Part shown: piece by piece, positions 16,377-30,851 of the stretch
How positions within the stretch are numbered: the stretch's first letter is position 1
Layout of the letters: each line of letters begins with the position of its first letter
Assembly (NCBI GenBank): GCA_008931825.1
Contig: QXVZ01020508.1
Span: 1 to 30,851, forward strand
DNA length: 30,851 nt
DNA from: Phallusia fumigata
Lineage: Eukaryota; Chordata; Ascidiacea; Phlebobranchia; Ascidiidae
Direction: 5' to 3'
Notes under the pieces: model-generated
Seen by the model: only the letters and a program-made list of their open reading frames with translations
What the model was told of the DNA's origin: nothing
The model's database searches: none
Position numbers and translations under genes: made by a program

Positions 16377-17271
16377 TTAAGAAAATGATAGTTCTAACCA
16401 CTGCGATAAGTATAACGTGAAACAACCAACAACAAGTACACAAAGAAATACATTTTTTTGAGCCGTAGCTGCACCGTTGCATCCGTCTAAAAGAATAAAA
16501 AATGTAATCAAATAATTCAGTAAACAGTTCTATTAGAAAGAGTTAACGAGGACACTGCGAAGTCTCCAATAGCGCATTATTTTTTTTTCGATTCGGAAAA
16601 ACTAGTTTAAAAAAGTGAAACATTTATACACATATTTTTAAAATATTCCAATGTACAGCCTACCTTTGTGACAAAAGCATAACTTTTCATTTTGCGTGGT
16701 GATGCATGTTGAAGTGCCGAAGGTTTTCATACAGGACCGATCAATGACTATATTTCCAGAAACTACAAAAAACAAAAACTGTTCTGCTTGATTTACAAAT
16801 TAGTGGTAAACAGGTGAAGCTAAATTTGTGCTTAGGGTCTGTGTGTTACGCGGTATTTACCCTGTCTTGTAATCTTGGAGCAGTAACTGTAGCCAGGCGA
16901 ACATTGTAACAAGTGTCTTTTGTCGAGATTTAACGAACCGCAACTGAAGGTGCCAGGATCGTCACTACTGTATTTGCATGAGTAACAACGAATACCAAGA
17001 TCTAAGAAAAAGCAAATTAGTACATGAGTGTTCCCAGTAAATTGTTAGACCACAGAAGTATCTTATATGACGTTGTTGAGGAATAACGTTTTTTTAACAT
17101 ACTTTTTCTAGGACAAAACTAACTTTATACAGGACAACCGTATTTTTTTCTTGTTGGGAGATCCTTCTATACAACAAATAAAAAGTCCCTTGAACATTGT
17201 AATCAAAACGTACCTGCATGGGGAAGAACTGCAAAGACTAGCAACAAATAAATGCAATGAGCAACAACCAT
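16377..17271 (-). CDS. GPI-anchored Ly6/uPAR three-finger protein, four exons, 135 aa
   Basis: Minus-strand exons: 17214-17271, 16861-17001, 16664-16762, 16377-16486. Every intron is phase 1 with GT-AG ends; the total of 408 nt stays in frame. Residues 1-19 (MVVAHCIYLLLVFAVLPHA) form a signal peptide. The mature part starts DLGIRCYSCKY and has ten cysteines at 25, 28, 40, 53, 60, 77, 86, 95, 97 and 102, ending in the GCN signature at 101-103, the classic LU/three-finger disulfide layout. After a short AATAQKN spacer, a hydrophobic stretch (about 112-125, VFLCVLVVGCFTLY) near the C-terminus fits a GPI-attachment signal, with the anchor site probably near Asn103-Ala105. Such proteins sit on the outer cell surface and often modulate receptors or channels; the partner here is unknown. 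The spacing recalls invertebrate Ly6 proteins of the quiver/boudin type. No single frame is long, so it is easy to miss. Confidence 0.9.
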
Positions 17272-17870
17272 TCTTTCTCTTTACCTGCCTTTAAACACAC
17301 GATAACAGACACATCACTTAACGGTTGTTGTAAACGGTTATAATCATAACAGGAAGCCAACTGGCTAAACACATTAAACACGTTACTTTTACCCCTAAAA
17401 TCGCTGAATAGGCATCACCAAATATATTTGCTGCTTTACCACAGAAAACATCAGCAGTACTGGTCAACAGAGTGCGGCTGGTACAATTTGACTAATGGTT
17501 TCAGGAACTTGCGTGAGCTTTAACAAAAGCTATTAATCTCCACGGAACTTCCTTTTTCTTACCTAGTATATTTGGCCTTTAACCGCGTTGCGTAAAACCT
17601 CGATGGATCATAGTTACAAAACTATTTTCTAAATATAATAGAAGCTAGGTCAGTGTGTTATTTTATTTCAGATAAAGCAAATAAAGATAATTGCGATGCC
17701 AAAACATAACGGAATAGGCTATATTGTGTATATGGGCACAAAGAACAACGGGTGACGATAAAACGACAATTGATTCACACTTCCGCTTAACAACAAATAA
17801 CAACACGTGTTTTAGTATTATATGTTCGTTCCGTTTGTTAAAGTTTGATTTGAAAAAAATTGACCTACAT
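17272..17870. other. Spacer between the Ly6 gene and CE-C
   Basis: About 600 bp, with the Ly6 upstream flank on the left and the CE-C 3' flank on the right. Apart from a minus-strand AATAAA (17662-17667) I see no gene or repeat in it. Confidence 0.5.
17662..17667 (-). promoter_or_regulatory. Candidate poly(A) signal for CE-C
   Basis: AATAAA on the minus strand about 205 bp past the CE-C stop codon. Plausible by position only. Confidence 0.3.
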
Positions 17871-22057
<4,187 letters not shown>

Positions 22058-24019
22058 TTTGCTTAATCAACGTTACCTCGCAGACTACCGCATAATGGAA
22101 CGGTCACTTTAAATACAAAATGCAGCGGAAGAGCTTTCGAGACAGGACGTTAGGTGTCGTTTACGTGCTACCATGATGTCAAACTTCTACTTGATGATTA
22201 ATCAAATTGTCGTCGGTATACAATTTAATTTCCTGATGAACATATGTTTTTAGTTTAGGTTATAGTGCTGTTGAATGCGAACACTTTTATGTTTGTTGCG
22301 TAGTTCTATCTCTTTCTTTAAACAGCTATAATGACTACATTATCAAGCCATTCTTGCAATATAACTACATTCGCCAATTCGAATTTTGTTTTGTACTAAG
22401 CAAATGTGGCATACATCCCAGGCAAATGTGGCACACAAATCATCTAAACCCCGGCATAGAGTGAAAAACCTTGAGCTGTACTGAAAAGCAGAATGAACTG
22501 GGCCGAAGCCAAACCGAACCCTGTTCACAGATTGAAGTCTAATGTGTTTCCTGGCCGAGTCTTATAACACACGATATCACACAGAATTAGGTAAGCGAGA
22601 TCACAAGACATGATATCAAGTTCGAAAATGACGTCACAAGCAACAATAAACTTGATTAATTTACACTGACTGTCCATATACCACAAGATAACTCACACCA
22701 GGGTCGGCAAACCCTTGTCGTGCAGTGTTGCTGGGGTAGTCATTTTTCCTCCCAACTTGCCTGGTTTTCGACATTAAGTGTTTTTGCAGACTGCGTTTTT
22801 CGGGGCGGGTTTTCTAAAGACAAGTTTTGGGGCGATTTTTCTTTTTTTAAATTAACAAATTTTTTGACTTTTGTACATATATATCTCAACAGTGCATAGA
22901 AATCTAACAGAGTTAATTAAGTTTTGTGATAGGTTACGTACAATTTTATTGTTAGTATTCTCGGTCCTATATGGTTCAAAGCATCCCGATTTTTGGAGTC
23001 TTTAATTGCACCGGATTAAAGAAAGGGTGATTTCCCTAGTAGATAGTACCGCCAGTGCGGCATGTTTATTGTAAAGGTAGGTTGTTTGTTGGGTTGGGAA
23101 GTTGTGACAAAAGACGACGGATTGCGGATTTGGAAATTTGATTTTTGAATTTGTTGCTGGTATGTAATCTTGCACTCAGAAATGGAGATAGTTACAGGGG
23201 TCTTGGGACATGGTCAACCAATTTGCACTTGCAGAGTATGGCGGCACAGGGGTGATGTTTTTTAAATGTTTTTTTCTCGCTAAATTTTGCTTTGTAAATT
23301 TTTTTATTTGAACGTCAATGTCAGATCTAAAAAAGGTTGGGGATACTGACTGTAGTAAATAAAATGATATGAACGACAACTTGTTAAATTCCTTTCTGCA
23401 CGTTATGACTATTTGTGCATGTAAATTTTTTAACTCCACAAACTTATTTTATCCAATGCATAGTTTGAAACTTGGACTCTAACTGGGGTTCTTTTATGCA
23501 GTTAAACGATGTATTTTTGCAGTATTTTGGTTGATTCAAACTTAATTTTAAAGCTGTATGGTTTACATTTTTCTGTTATCAGTGGAGATTACCTTGTGTC
23601 ATTTCTGGCATAACATGGATCAGGATTCAAAACAATGTTTATGCATACTTGGTTTGGTGGGATGTAAAATTACAAGGTCAGAGTGGTAACACACCAAAAA
23701 TATGAAGTTGTAGGGGAAGAATTTGCAACTATTGCTGACCTTGTCTATGTGTACTAGTATAGTTGTATTGCACACAGAGGTGCTTAATTTGCATCCGAAA
23801 TTGTTTAGCTTATTGAAAAATGCTCTTGCATGATCTCATCAGGAACTGTCATATTCTACAGACTGGATGTTGGAAATACCATTTGTCAAGTAGGGTTAGG
23901 GTTTGTATATTTTCCATAGTAAATGGAGAAAACTAGCCACTAGGCATTCCAACCTATTTTTGTAAAAGTTTTAGGCAAAAACTGCATGTTACAAAACCTG
24001 TAACTTGGCAACTAGCATC
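22058..24019. other. Divergent spacer between CE-C and INTS3
   Basis: The two genes are head to head, so this 2-kb stretch should contain both promoters. No TATA box or other core element is convincing. Segments near 22360-22460 repeat the phrase AAATGTGGCA(C/T)AC. A possible degraded hAT-like element spans 22699-23348. No exon could be assembled. Confidence 0.45.
22699..23348. mobile_element. Possible degraded hAT-like element
   Basis: The left CAGGGTCGGCAAACC and the inverted right CAGTATCCCCAACCTTTT resemble the CAGGGGTCGGCAACC-type hAT ends, but the match is imperfect and the flanking 8-mers (ACTCACAC, ACTGTAGT) share only part of their bases. Treat it as tentative. Confidence 0.3.
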
Positions 24020-27000
24020 ATGGCTCATCTTGCATCAAATCTGAAGCTCTTTAACATTCCTCCTCTTGAATCAAAAGATGAATTTGAGGAGGTATTTACT
24101 AATAATTGCGATATTTCTTTTTGTGTTAAACTTTGTACCAGAATTCTTGTGTTTAATTTTTAGAAAATGGAAAGATGTTTTCATGTTGTGTCTGAACATC
24201 TCCAAAACATCACATCAGAGAGAGAAACTAATGACATTCTCACTAAACATGTAACTGTTAAACTTATACTGTGTTTGTTTACTTTCTCAAGTAAATAGGT
24301 GAAATATCTTAATAGAATTCTGAGATTGATTGGCCAAACTGTGCAGGTTCCTACATGTTTGGTTTATAGTGGCTATATTTGAGTCTTAAGGTTGAGAGTG
24401 GGCTGCTATGCAAAAATTTTTTATATGTTTGTTACCTATGTGATTTTTTTAAAATTAACAATCCTTTGTAAACCCAACCAAAACTGGCAATACTTGGTTT
24501 AGGTATCTATTGGCAATAGTGAACATGAAGAAGTTTGCCTCGGTCTGCTTGGAAAAATTTTAACTGACCGACATACAGCATCAAAGGTTTGAGCAAAACT
24601 GTTTTTGGAAGTTTTTGGTTTGTTGTATAATCAAACTTGTATTTTTCATGTTTTAGTCTTTCCAAAACCTAATGATGGTCAATCGAGATAGTCTCGTCTG
24701 CATCATTCAACATCTGAACATTATAATCATTGAGAAATATAAGAAGTTGACTGAGATTTCTCGAGTGCTTGTAAGGAATAAAACTGAAAATAGCCTAAAA
24801 CATCATTTAGTTCAGCAACAAATCCTCAAGAAAGTTTTTGTTTCAAAAAATGGATGTGTTATTGTTAAACAATCTTTCTAAAGGGAAGTCAGCTTATTCC
24901 TGGCTTGCTATTAATTCCCGAATTTTGTCTGCAATAACTTAAAGAATAGGTAATGATACTTCATTGTTTTAGTTGTTGTGGATGCTAAAGGAACTGATCA
25001 AAACAGCAGCAAATGGATGTGAGGCGCTATGTATATCACTCATGAAGCAAATCGTTGGTGAGATATTCAACTCAAAAAATATTGCCAACCTTTATTGAAG
25101 TAATTAACCATTATTGGCAGCTAGCCATTCTTGCATCTTATTCACTGGTAAAGTTCGATTTTGGCTGAAATTTTACATGAAAACACAATTGGTATTTTTT
25201 GAGAAAAAGATTTACTGTTCTGGCTTTTTCAGGTGGTGACACAACACCAAAAAATATTTGGTTGTGTGAAAATGTGTTGGGAATTTTAACAACAAACCAA
25301 GCTTGGGTAGAAAAGTCAACAGCTGTTGTTCAAATAACTGTCTACACATTTCTGCGACTGCTACAGGTTATACAGAAATACAAATTTGGATAATTGAAGT
25401 AGTGTTTGGGGATGATTGTAGTAGAAATGCAATTCTATTCTAGTTGATTTATCTCCAGAATTGTAAAAAACAAGGACTGTTTAGGCACCTTCTAATATAT
25501 CTTGTGTAACCATAAATGATTTCCCTTCAACATTCAAACAACGTCAGACATTATAGTTGCCAAAAAGGTTCTTTAATAACTTAAAAGTGAAATGCTTAAG
25601 CCAGTAAGAAAACTACTATTTTCTGCGACCACAAATAAACAACTAAAATGAGTTGTATTGATGGATTTTCCTGGTGATGTGGAAAATCAAATCTTGCCAT
25701 AATACTCCGTTTACTAGTTTATTTACTTATTATCATTCATGTTGGGGGAAATTTGACCATTTGTTAAAAAAGGAAACAAACTGCATTCTATTGGTGTGGT
25801 TGCATCTGTTAGTGCTGCACTCATCAATACAAAGTGCAGACAAATTGTACTTGCATGTTTTTACAAATTGCACATGTTTTAAAATATTATCAGGTCCAAT
25901 ATTGGCAAATTGGGATAAAAATAAGATTTGTAACCTAATGATATTCTACTTTAACCATTCCTAGTTGTCTTCATTGGTTGCAGTTTGTAATCTGCACCAG
26001 CAAATACAGAAACAGTATTAAATGTGGTGACATAAAAAAAATTTGTGAACATTTTACACCCCAGACAACTTCCACAAATTTAATATATATAAGTTTTTTC
26101 TAATCACAAGATATTTTGTTCCATATTGTTTGCAGGATCATTTTCATCACAACTTTTCATCGCTCCTAAAAAAAGAAGTTACATTTCTTGTTGCGCTTAT
26201 TCGTGAAAAGGTTATTATGTTCTTGCACTTGATGTGTGCGAAATTTGGGACTGAAAAACAATTTTGAAATGTGTAAATTCTGTAAAATGTGTTGTCAAAT
26301 CTAAATATTTGGAACAAATCAAAACATAATTTTTTGGCTGCAAATGGGTTGAAACCCTTATGAGCTAGGTGTTTTATTGAAATAGAATTTGCTCTAATTT
26401 TCTCTGTACATTTTTTATAGTGGGTTGAATGTTGTGGAATCGGACGAGATCTTGTTCGTCTTCTGTCCTCAGTAGCTAGGATACCTGAAATGGAAAAACT
26501 TTGGTCAGATATAATTCACAAACCTCAGGTAGATTAAAAATACTGGGATTTGTGATGTCATTGTAAGATGTATGATTTTTTTGTTTTAAATCCTCTTGCA
26601 TCCTTTTTCATTAGCTTGTGTTATCTTGAGTTTTGAGGATCTTTGTTTATTATGGGTCTCTTTCCATGAAAGGGACATACTGCTGACTAAAATTATGCTG
26701 TAATTGCTCAGTTGTAACTTCAATGCGTTTGCTATAGTTCCAAGGTCTACGCCACTAGACCCGAAATTGTAAAATATTCCCTGCACATTGTCTATGCACT
26801 TTGGGGTTGAAACTTTTACAGCTGGTAGATATGGTCATGGTGATGTGTCATAAGTTTTGTTTAACCTCATAGGCCCTGTGGTTTCCCGCTAACCATCAAA
26901 ATTGGCCAAATTATTAAATGATGTTCGAATATGTTGAAATTTACACTGTTTGTTTAACAAGCTGTTGTGGTGCATCGATTTCTTTGTTTGGCCCAATACC

Positions 27001-29875
27001 CCCGGGGGTTGCCCAGCCAGCCCGTAAAATAGATCAACTTACTAAACAATGTCAGAACTGGACCAAATTTGGACAATTTGAAAACATGCCATTGTGCTAC
27101 ATTTATTGCTGTGTTTAACCCTATAGCCACAAACCTGTTAGCCCCATATGGTTCGTAGATTGAGCCAGAGTAGTGTGTCATTCTGTTTTCCTAGAAACTT
27201 TTATAATCACCAACTTAACAAGTTATATCAAACTTATTAAAAAATACATGCTAAAATTTTGACATAAATGTACATAAATTCACATTCTTTAACTTTACAT
27301 GTATGGGGACCCATTTATTTTTGCCTACAGAAGTATTTTGCTTACACATTTATTTTTGCCTACAGAGCCATAAAAAATCAAGCTGAGATTGTGTAGTTGT
27401 AATGAAATGGGGTTGCTATATCATACTATAAAAGATGGTGTATTACAGAAACAGCGCTTGCTGCTCTTATTTATAGTGGTTCTTCACTACACACTAAAAT
27501 GTAAGCTTATATTTGGTCTGCCAAAGGTAGAAATGTTGTTGAATTTATAGCACATCACTGAAAGCACATTTGGAAAGGTCGTTTAGAGTTAAGTGCAGGT
27601 CAGCGTCTTGATTAGTTTGTCTTTGGGGTTTAAATTATGCTTTTGACATAGAGATTGTAATTGGCATGTTGTAGAAATTATTTGTTTGGATTCCGGTCAT
27701 TCTTCACTTTCCGTTTAGATGTTTTGTTCTGAATCTTAAACTGACCTCACCCTATTAGCGATACTTCTAATTGTCAATTACCAATTGCATGTGTGTGGGG
27801 ACCCATTTATTAAGGAACCAAATATAATACCGGTAATAAAATAACATGTAATGTAATGAATCAAAATGATTCATGTGGAAAATATTATTTAATTTAATTT
27901 GCATGTTTTGTAGTCTCTAGCGCCCTCATTTACTGGGATTCTTTCACTTCTACAAACTCGAACCTCACGAAAGTTTCTCACTTGCAGAGTGACACATGAA
28001 ATGGAAAACAAAATTAACTTTATGCTGCATAAGGTTGGTATCTATGACAGCAATATTTGTTGTTGTTTTTTTTTTCTTTAAGGAGATATGTAGAAGTGTT
28101 CATCATTAAATAGTTGTTTTGAATTTAGAATATCAAATTTAAGCTGTATGATAATTTTGAAAGAATGGCATATGTGCAATGGGTCATTGTGGCTTGTTTG
28201 TTTGACTACCAAGCTATGGCGCAGGCCTGTCCAAACTGTGGCGTGTTGCAGGCCACTTTTATGAGAAGAAAGTTATTATAGACCTGAAATGTTTTTTAAA
28301 ATCAAACACATTAAGTTTTTTACAGTGTCTTCGATGTGACAGAGCAAATTATTAAATTTTGCAATAGTTTAAGTCCCTTGAATAATACAACTTCCCTGAA
28401 GATGACATATGTTGTTTTTACTCTGTTTCGTTTTCTGTTTTTATTCTTTTTTTTCCCTTGCAGCTTGCACTTTTGGTATGAAGTGTTTAAAGGATTGAAA
28501 TTAAACTTTTACAGATGGTTAGGGATGTTTGAAGTAGAATATCTGGCTATTCTAAAGTAGTTGTTTGCGAATTCAGAATATTGAATCCAAGTCTTATATT
28601 AATTTTGGTTGAATGACACTTAGAATTTGCAAGTAACAAAACAACGATAAAATACTCTTTATTTAACTTTGATAAATACCCCATACCATCTATTATTTCT
28701 CCTGTAATGGCGGGTGACTTCCCCCCTAAAATGGATCTAATGATTAAACAATAACCAAAGTTGAAATTTAGACAATTTGTTAAACATGCCTCACGCACAA
28801 ATTTACCCTGATTACTGACGTCACTTTTAGAGTAAATTTTTACTCTTGAACATCTGTTCACATTGGCTTAAATTTACTCCCAGTTTTGTTGGTTTTGGGT
28901 TTTAATACAGTCCCTGCTTGCAAATCATACCTAAAAATAAATTGTTTTTACCAGCTTTTTGTAAATGTCACAACCTATTTTTAGCATGGTATTTAATACT
29001 TTGACAATCGTTTCACGACAAACAGAACAATGCAACTAAGAATACCCTTGTTGCATCATAGTACACAAAAACAGTTAATTCAATTTTTCATGTTATTTTA
29101 TTTATCATACACTTTCATATATGTTTAAATGCTAAATTAATCCAGTTCTAGAAATTTACCCGCCTTTTTATAATTGGGTAAACTTGTCTTCTTCCCTATT
29201 GTCTCTTTCACAGAAACTGGGTAACTTTCCAAAGTAACTCGGGTACATTTGTGCATGTGAACAGGCTTTTTGTAGTACATTGTTTTACCCCACAGCCCCA
29301 GCAGTAGGAATGTTTAAAATAGCCGGATTAGTCAGCTATTCTTGTTTAAACAGCCCAGTTTTAAGTTTCGTAAAGTTTGTCGATTTGCCATAGTTGTGTG
29401 TCATTCTGTTTTTCTAAATTGGCATGTATAAATGCATACATTTCTTCCTGCAGAAACAATTATGCCATAAAAAGCTATAATATGCACTGACGATGACAAC
29501 ACTGATTGTCGAAGCATTTGCAAGAAAATGTATTCACTATATACAAGTTTTCTGGCAGTGTCTTTAATTAACCTCTTATTTATGTCTGAATCTTGTGTTC
29601 TACTGTACTAAAACTTACCATTTGAGGAAATACTTTTTGGTGAAAGTATGGCACCTAAATAAAGTACATATTTGGTTAAACTTTGGCGTTCACATAGAAT
29701 TTCCTGTGTGTTTTTTTCAGGTTCGATTTGGCAACCATAAACGATATCAGGACTGGTTTCAACGTCAATATCTATCAACACCAGACAGTCAAACACTTCG
29801 AAGTGACTTGATCAGATTTATATGTGGATGCATTCACCCTTCAAATGACATTCTCTGTTCTGAGGTTATACCAAG
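24020..29875 (+). CDS. INTS3: Integrator complex subunit 3 (INTS3), first ten coding exons, partial
   Basis: Exons: 24020-24091, 24164-24250, 24503-24586, 24657-24770, 24973-25057, 25233-25366, 26136-26210, 26421-26528, 27914-28033, 29721-29875, all GT-AG and in frame (1034 nt, about 344 residues). The translation follows animal INTS3: [85 protein letters not shown], then the strongly conserved [20 protein letters not shown]. The family is about 1,000 residues, so the C-terminal two thirds lies beyond the right edge; exon 10 ends in phase 2. INTS3 is a helical scaffold of the Integrator snRNA-processing complex and also of the SOSS single-strand-DNA complex. The start ATG is the first in frame, and an AG lies four bases before it, which could be a trans-splice or intron acceptor. 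Early introns are tiny (71-72 bp for two), later ones are repeat-filled. Confidence 0.95.
26529..27913 (+). repeat. INTS3 intron 8, filled with dispersed repeats
   Basis: Copies of two repeat motifs lie here. One is the GGGGACCCATTTATT type, at about 27300-27430 and 27645-27840. The other, at about 26870-26935 and 26990-27190, carries phrases such as AAATTATTAAA(T/C), CAATGTCAGAACTGGACCAA and GTGTGTCATTCTGTTTT. The second set recurs near 29285-29420 and 30540-30670. No exon or structured RNA is recognised. Confidence 0.6.
28034..29720 (+). repeat. INTS3 intron 9 with repeat fragments
   Basis: It includes a solo hAT-like end at 28222-28260, a fragment of the second dispersed repeat with CCCCAGCAGTAGG at about 29285-29420, and a short GCAGAAACAATTATGCCATAA piece (about 29450-29470) of the left-edge family. 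No coding exon is recognised between exons 9 and 10. Confidence 0.5.
28222..28260. mobile_element. Solo hAT-like end (CAGGCCTGTCCAAACTGTGG type)
   Basis: This sequence matches a widespread hAT terminal inverted repeat form. No opposite end (inverted CAGGCCTG) is seen within the next kilobase, so it is probably a truncated copy. Confidence 0.4.
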
Positions 29876-30199
29876 GTATTGTGTTGTTTGCTAAAAACTT
29901 ATCCAGTGCATGTCAAATGCTTGCTCAAAACTTAAAACCACATATCAGGCACATGTTTTAGTTGAATGGAACTTCAGTAGGTGATTGTTTAAGTTGGGGC
30001 TGTCACTAACTTAGTGAACATAAGGCCCAAGTGGTTATATTTTGGTTTCCTGCAGTGGCCAGACATTTTAAGATGTCCAATTAGGATACGTATTTAATAG
30101 ATTTTACTTTGGATCATTGTGGTGTATGGATTGCTGCATTTTATCCGATAGTCCCAGCGGTTAACCCACTAGCCTCCAAAATGGTTTACATTACTAAAT

Positions 30200-30461
30200 T
30201 AGTGGTTCTTAAAACTTGGCGTAAATACTTCCAAAGGGGTAATTTGACAATTTTCAGGGGGAAATTAATTTATCATTTGTTTGGTTTTGTTGCACTAAAA
30301 TATTTAAACTTTGTAGAATACAGAGTTTTTTATATTCACTTGCACTCAGTCTAGTGTAAGCTAAAAACTATTAAAAAGTGCCCTTAAAAATGTAAGGGGG
30401 TAAATGAAACCCCTAAAGCTCTTCTCAGGGATAAGGATAATAAAAAGGTTAAGAACCACTG
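30200..30461. mobile_element. hAT-type MITE in INTS3 intron 10
   Basis: The left end TAGTGGTTCTTAAAACTT pairs with the inverted right end CAGTGGTTCTTAACCTTTT. The flanks TACTAAAT (30192-30199) and TACCAAAC (30462-30469) match at 6 of 8 with two T/C differences, consistent with an aged 8-bp target duplication. The element is 262 bp and non-coding. Confidence 0.7.
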
Positions 30462-30539
30462 TACCAAACAATGTCCAGTTGAGGGGAAATTTTTGTGTAA
30501 CATGCATATGGGATGTACAGATTTCTTTGTTTTACGTCA

Positions 30540-30800
30540 TACTCCTAGCAATTACCCTACCTAAAAATGGGTCCAAATTATTAAACAGTGTCTGAAGTAG
30601 ACGAAAATCGGATAGTTTACAAAACTTTGTGGTGTATTATTATTTTTGGTTCCATAGCCCCAGCAGTTGGGGACCCATGCGTTTCTACCTGCAGAAACAA
30701 TCATGCCATCAAGATAATCATGAGACCCAACGTAAAATAATGTAGTGGAATGCATCTCCATTTTAAATTGGGTAATAGTGAAAATAGAATGTCTAAATGT
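30540..30800 (+). repeat. Dispersed repeat copies at right edge (INTS3 intron 10)
   Basis: The block combines the AAATTATTAAACAGTGTCTGAAG motif (30575 onward) with CCCCAGCAGTTGGGGACCCAT (30658 onward) and GCAGAAACAATCATGCCAT. The two repeat motifs seen separately elsewhere are adjacent here, suggesting they are parts of one longer repeat. Confidence 0.6.
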
Positions 30801-30851
30801 GGTAAGCCACCATAACAGTTGTAAACATTTGCAATGTATTCACCACATTTC

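Noticed and set aside
24085..24254. An open frame running from INTS3 exon 1 into [14 protein letters not shown] sequence as an alternative gene.
   Set aside because: Splicing 24091 to 24164 restores the INTS3 sequence exactly; the frame is a shadow across a short intron.

Overview
This is an AT-rich, intron-rich eukaryotic window. Introns are short (about 70 bp to 1.4 kb) with GT-AG ends. The proteins are chordate-like, and several short non-autonomous DNA transposons sit in introns and spacers. The combination best fits a compact invertebrate chordate genome such as a tunicate (Ciona-like). That assignment rests on gene content and architecture, not on a species marker.

Layout, left to right. 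Positions 1-1200 are copies of a dispersed AT-rich repeat plus an 'n' + poly-G sequencing scar. Positions 1257-1877 hold two plus-strand exons of the HECT ubiquitin ligase UBE3B, which stops near a second single 'n' (1890). From 1987 to 22057 the minus strand carries three intact carboxylesterase/cholinesterase-family genes: CE-A (1987-6406, 554 aa), CE-B (8874-15070, 541 aa) and CE-C (17871-22057, 547 aa). Each has nine coding exons with the same intron phases (2,0,2,1,0,0,1,2) and nearly the same exon lengths, so they are tandem duplicates. Between CE-B and CE-C, also on the minus strand, are the single-exon RNA polymerase I subunit gene POLR1H/RPA12 (15272-15637) and a four-exon gene assembled here for a GPI-anchored Ly6/uPAR three-finger protein (16377-17271). 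A spacer of about 2 kb follows. The first ten coding exons of Integrator subunit 3 (INTS3) then run on the plus strand from 24020 and continue past the right edge.

The genes are functionally mixed: ester hydrolysis, Pol I transcription, a cell-surface or secreted-pathway Ly6 protein, snRNA/mRNA 3'-end processing and ubiquitination. No shared pathway is evident apart from the esterase array. All three esterases keep the Ser/Glu/His triad and lack a signal peptide, so they are probably cytosolic, but their oxyanion-loop residues differ.

The other clear layer is mobile DNA. Four hAT-type MITEs have recognisable inverted ends, one with a perfect 8-bp target duplication. Further solo ends are present, together with a second dispersed repeat family concentrated at the two window ends and in the large INTS3 introns. 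I found no new multi-gene system; the most useful new items are the Ly6 gene, the complete esterase gene models, and the break in UBE3B.
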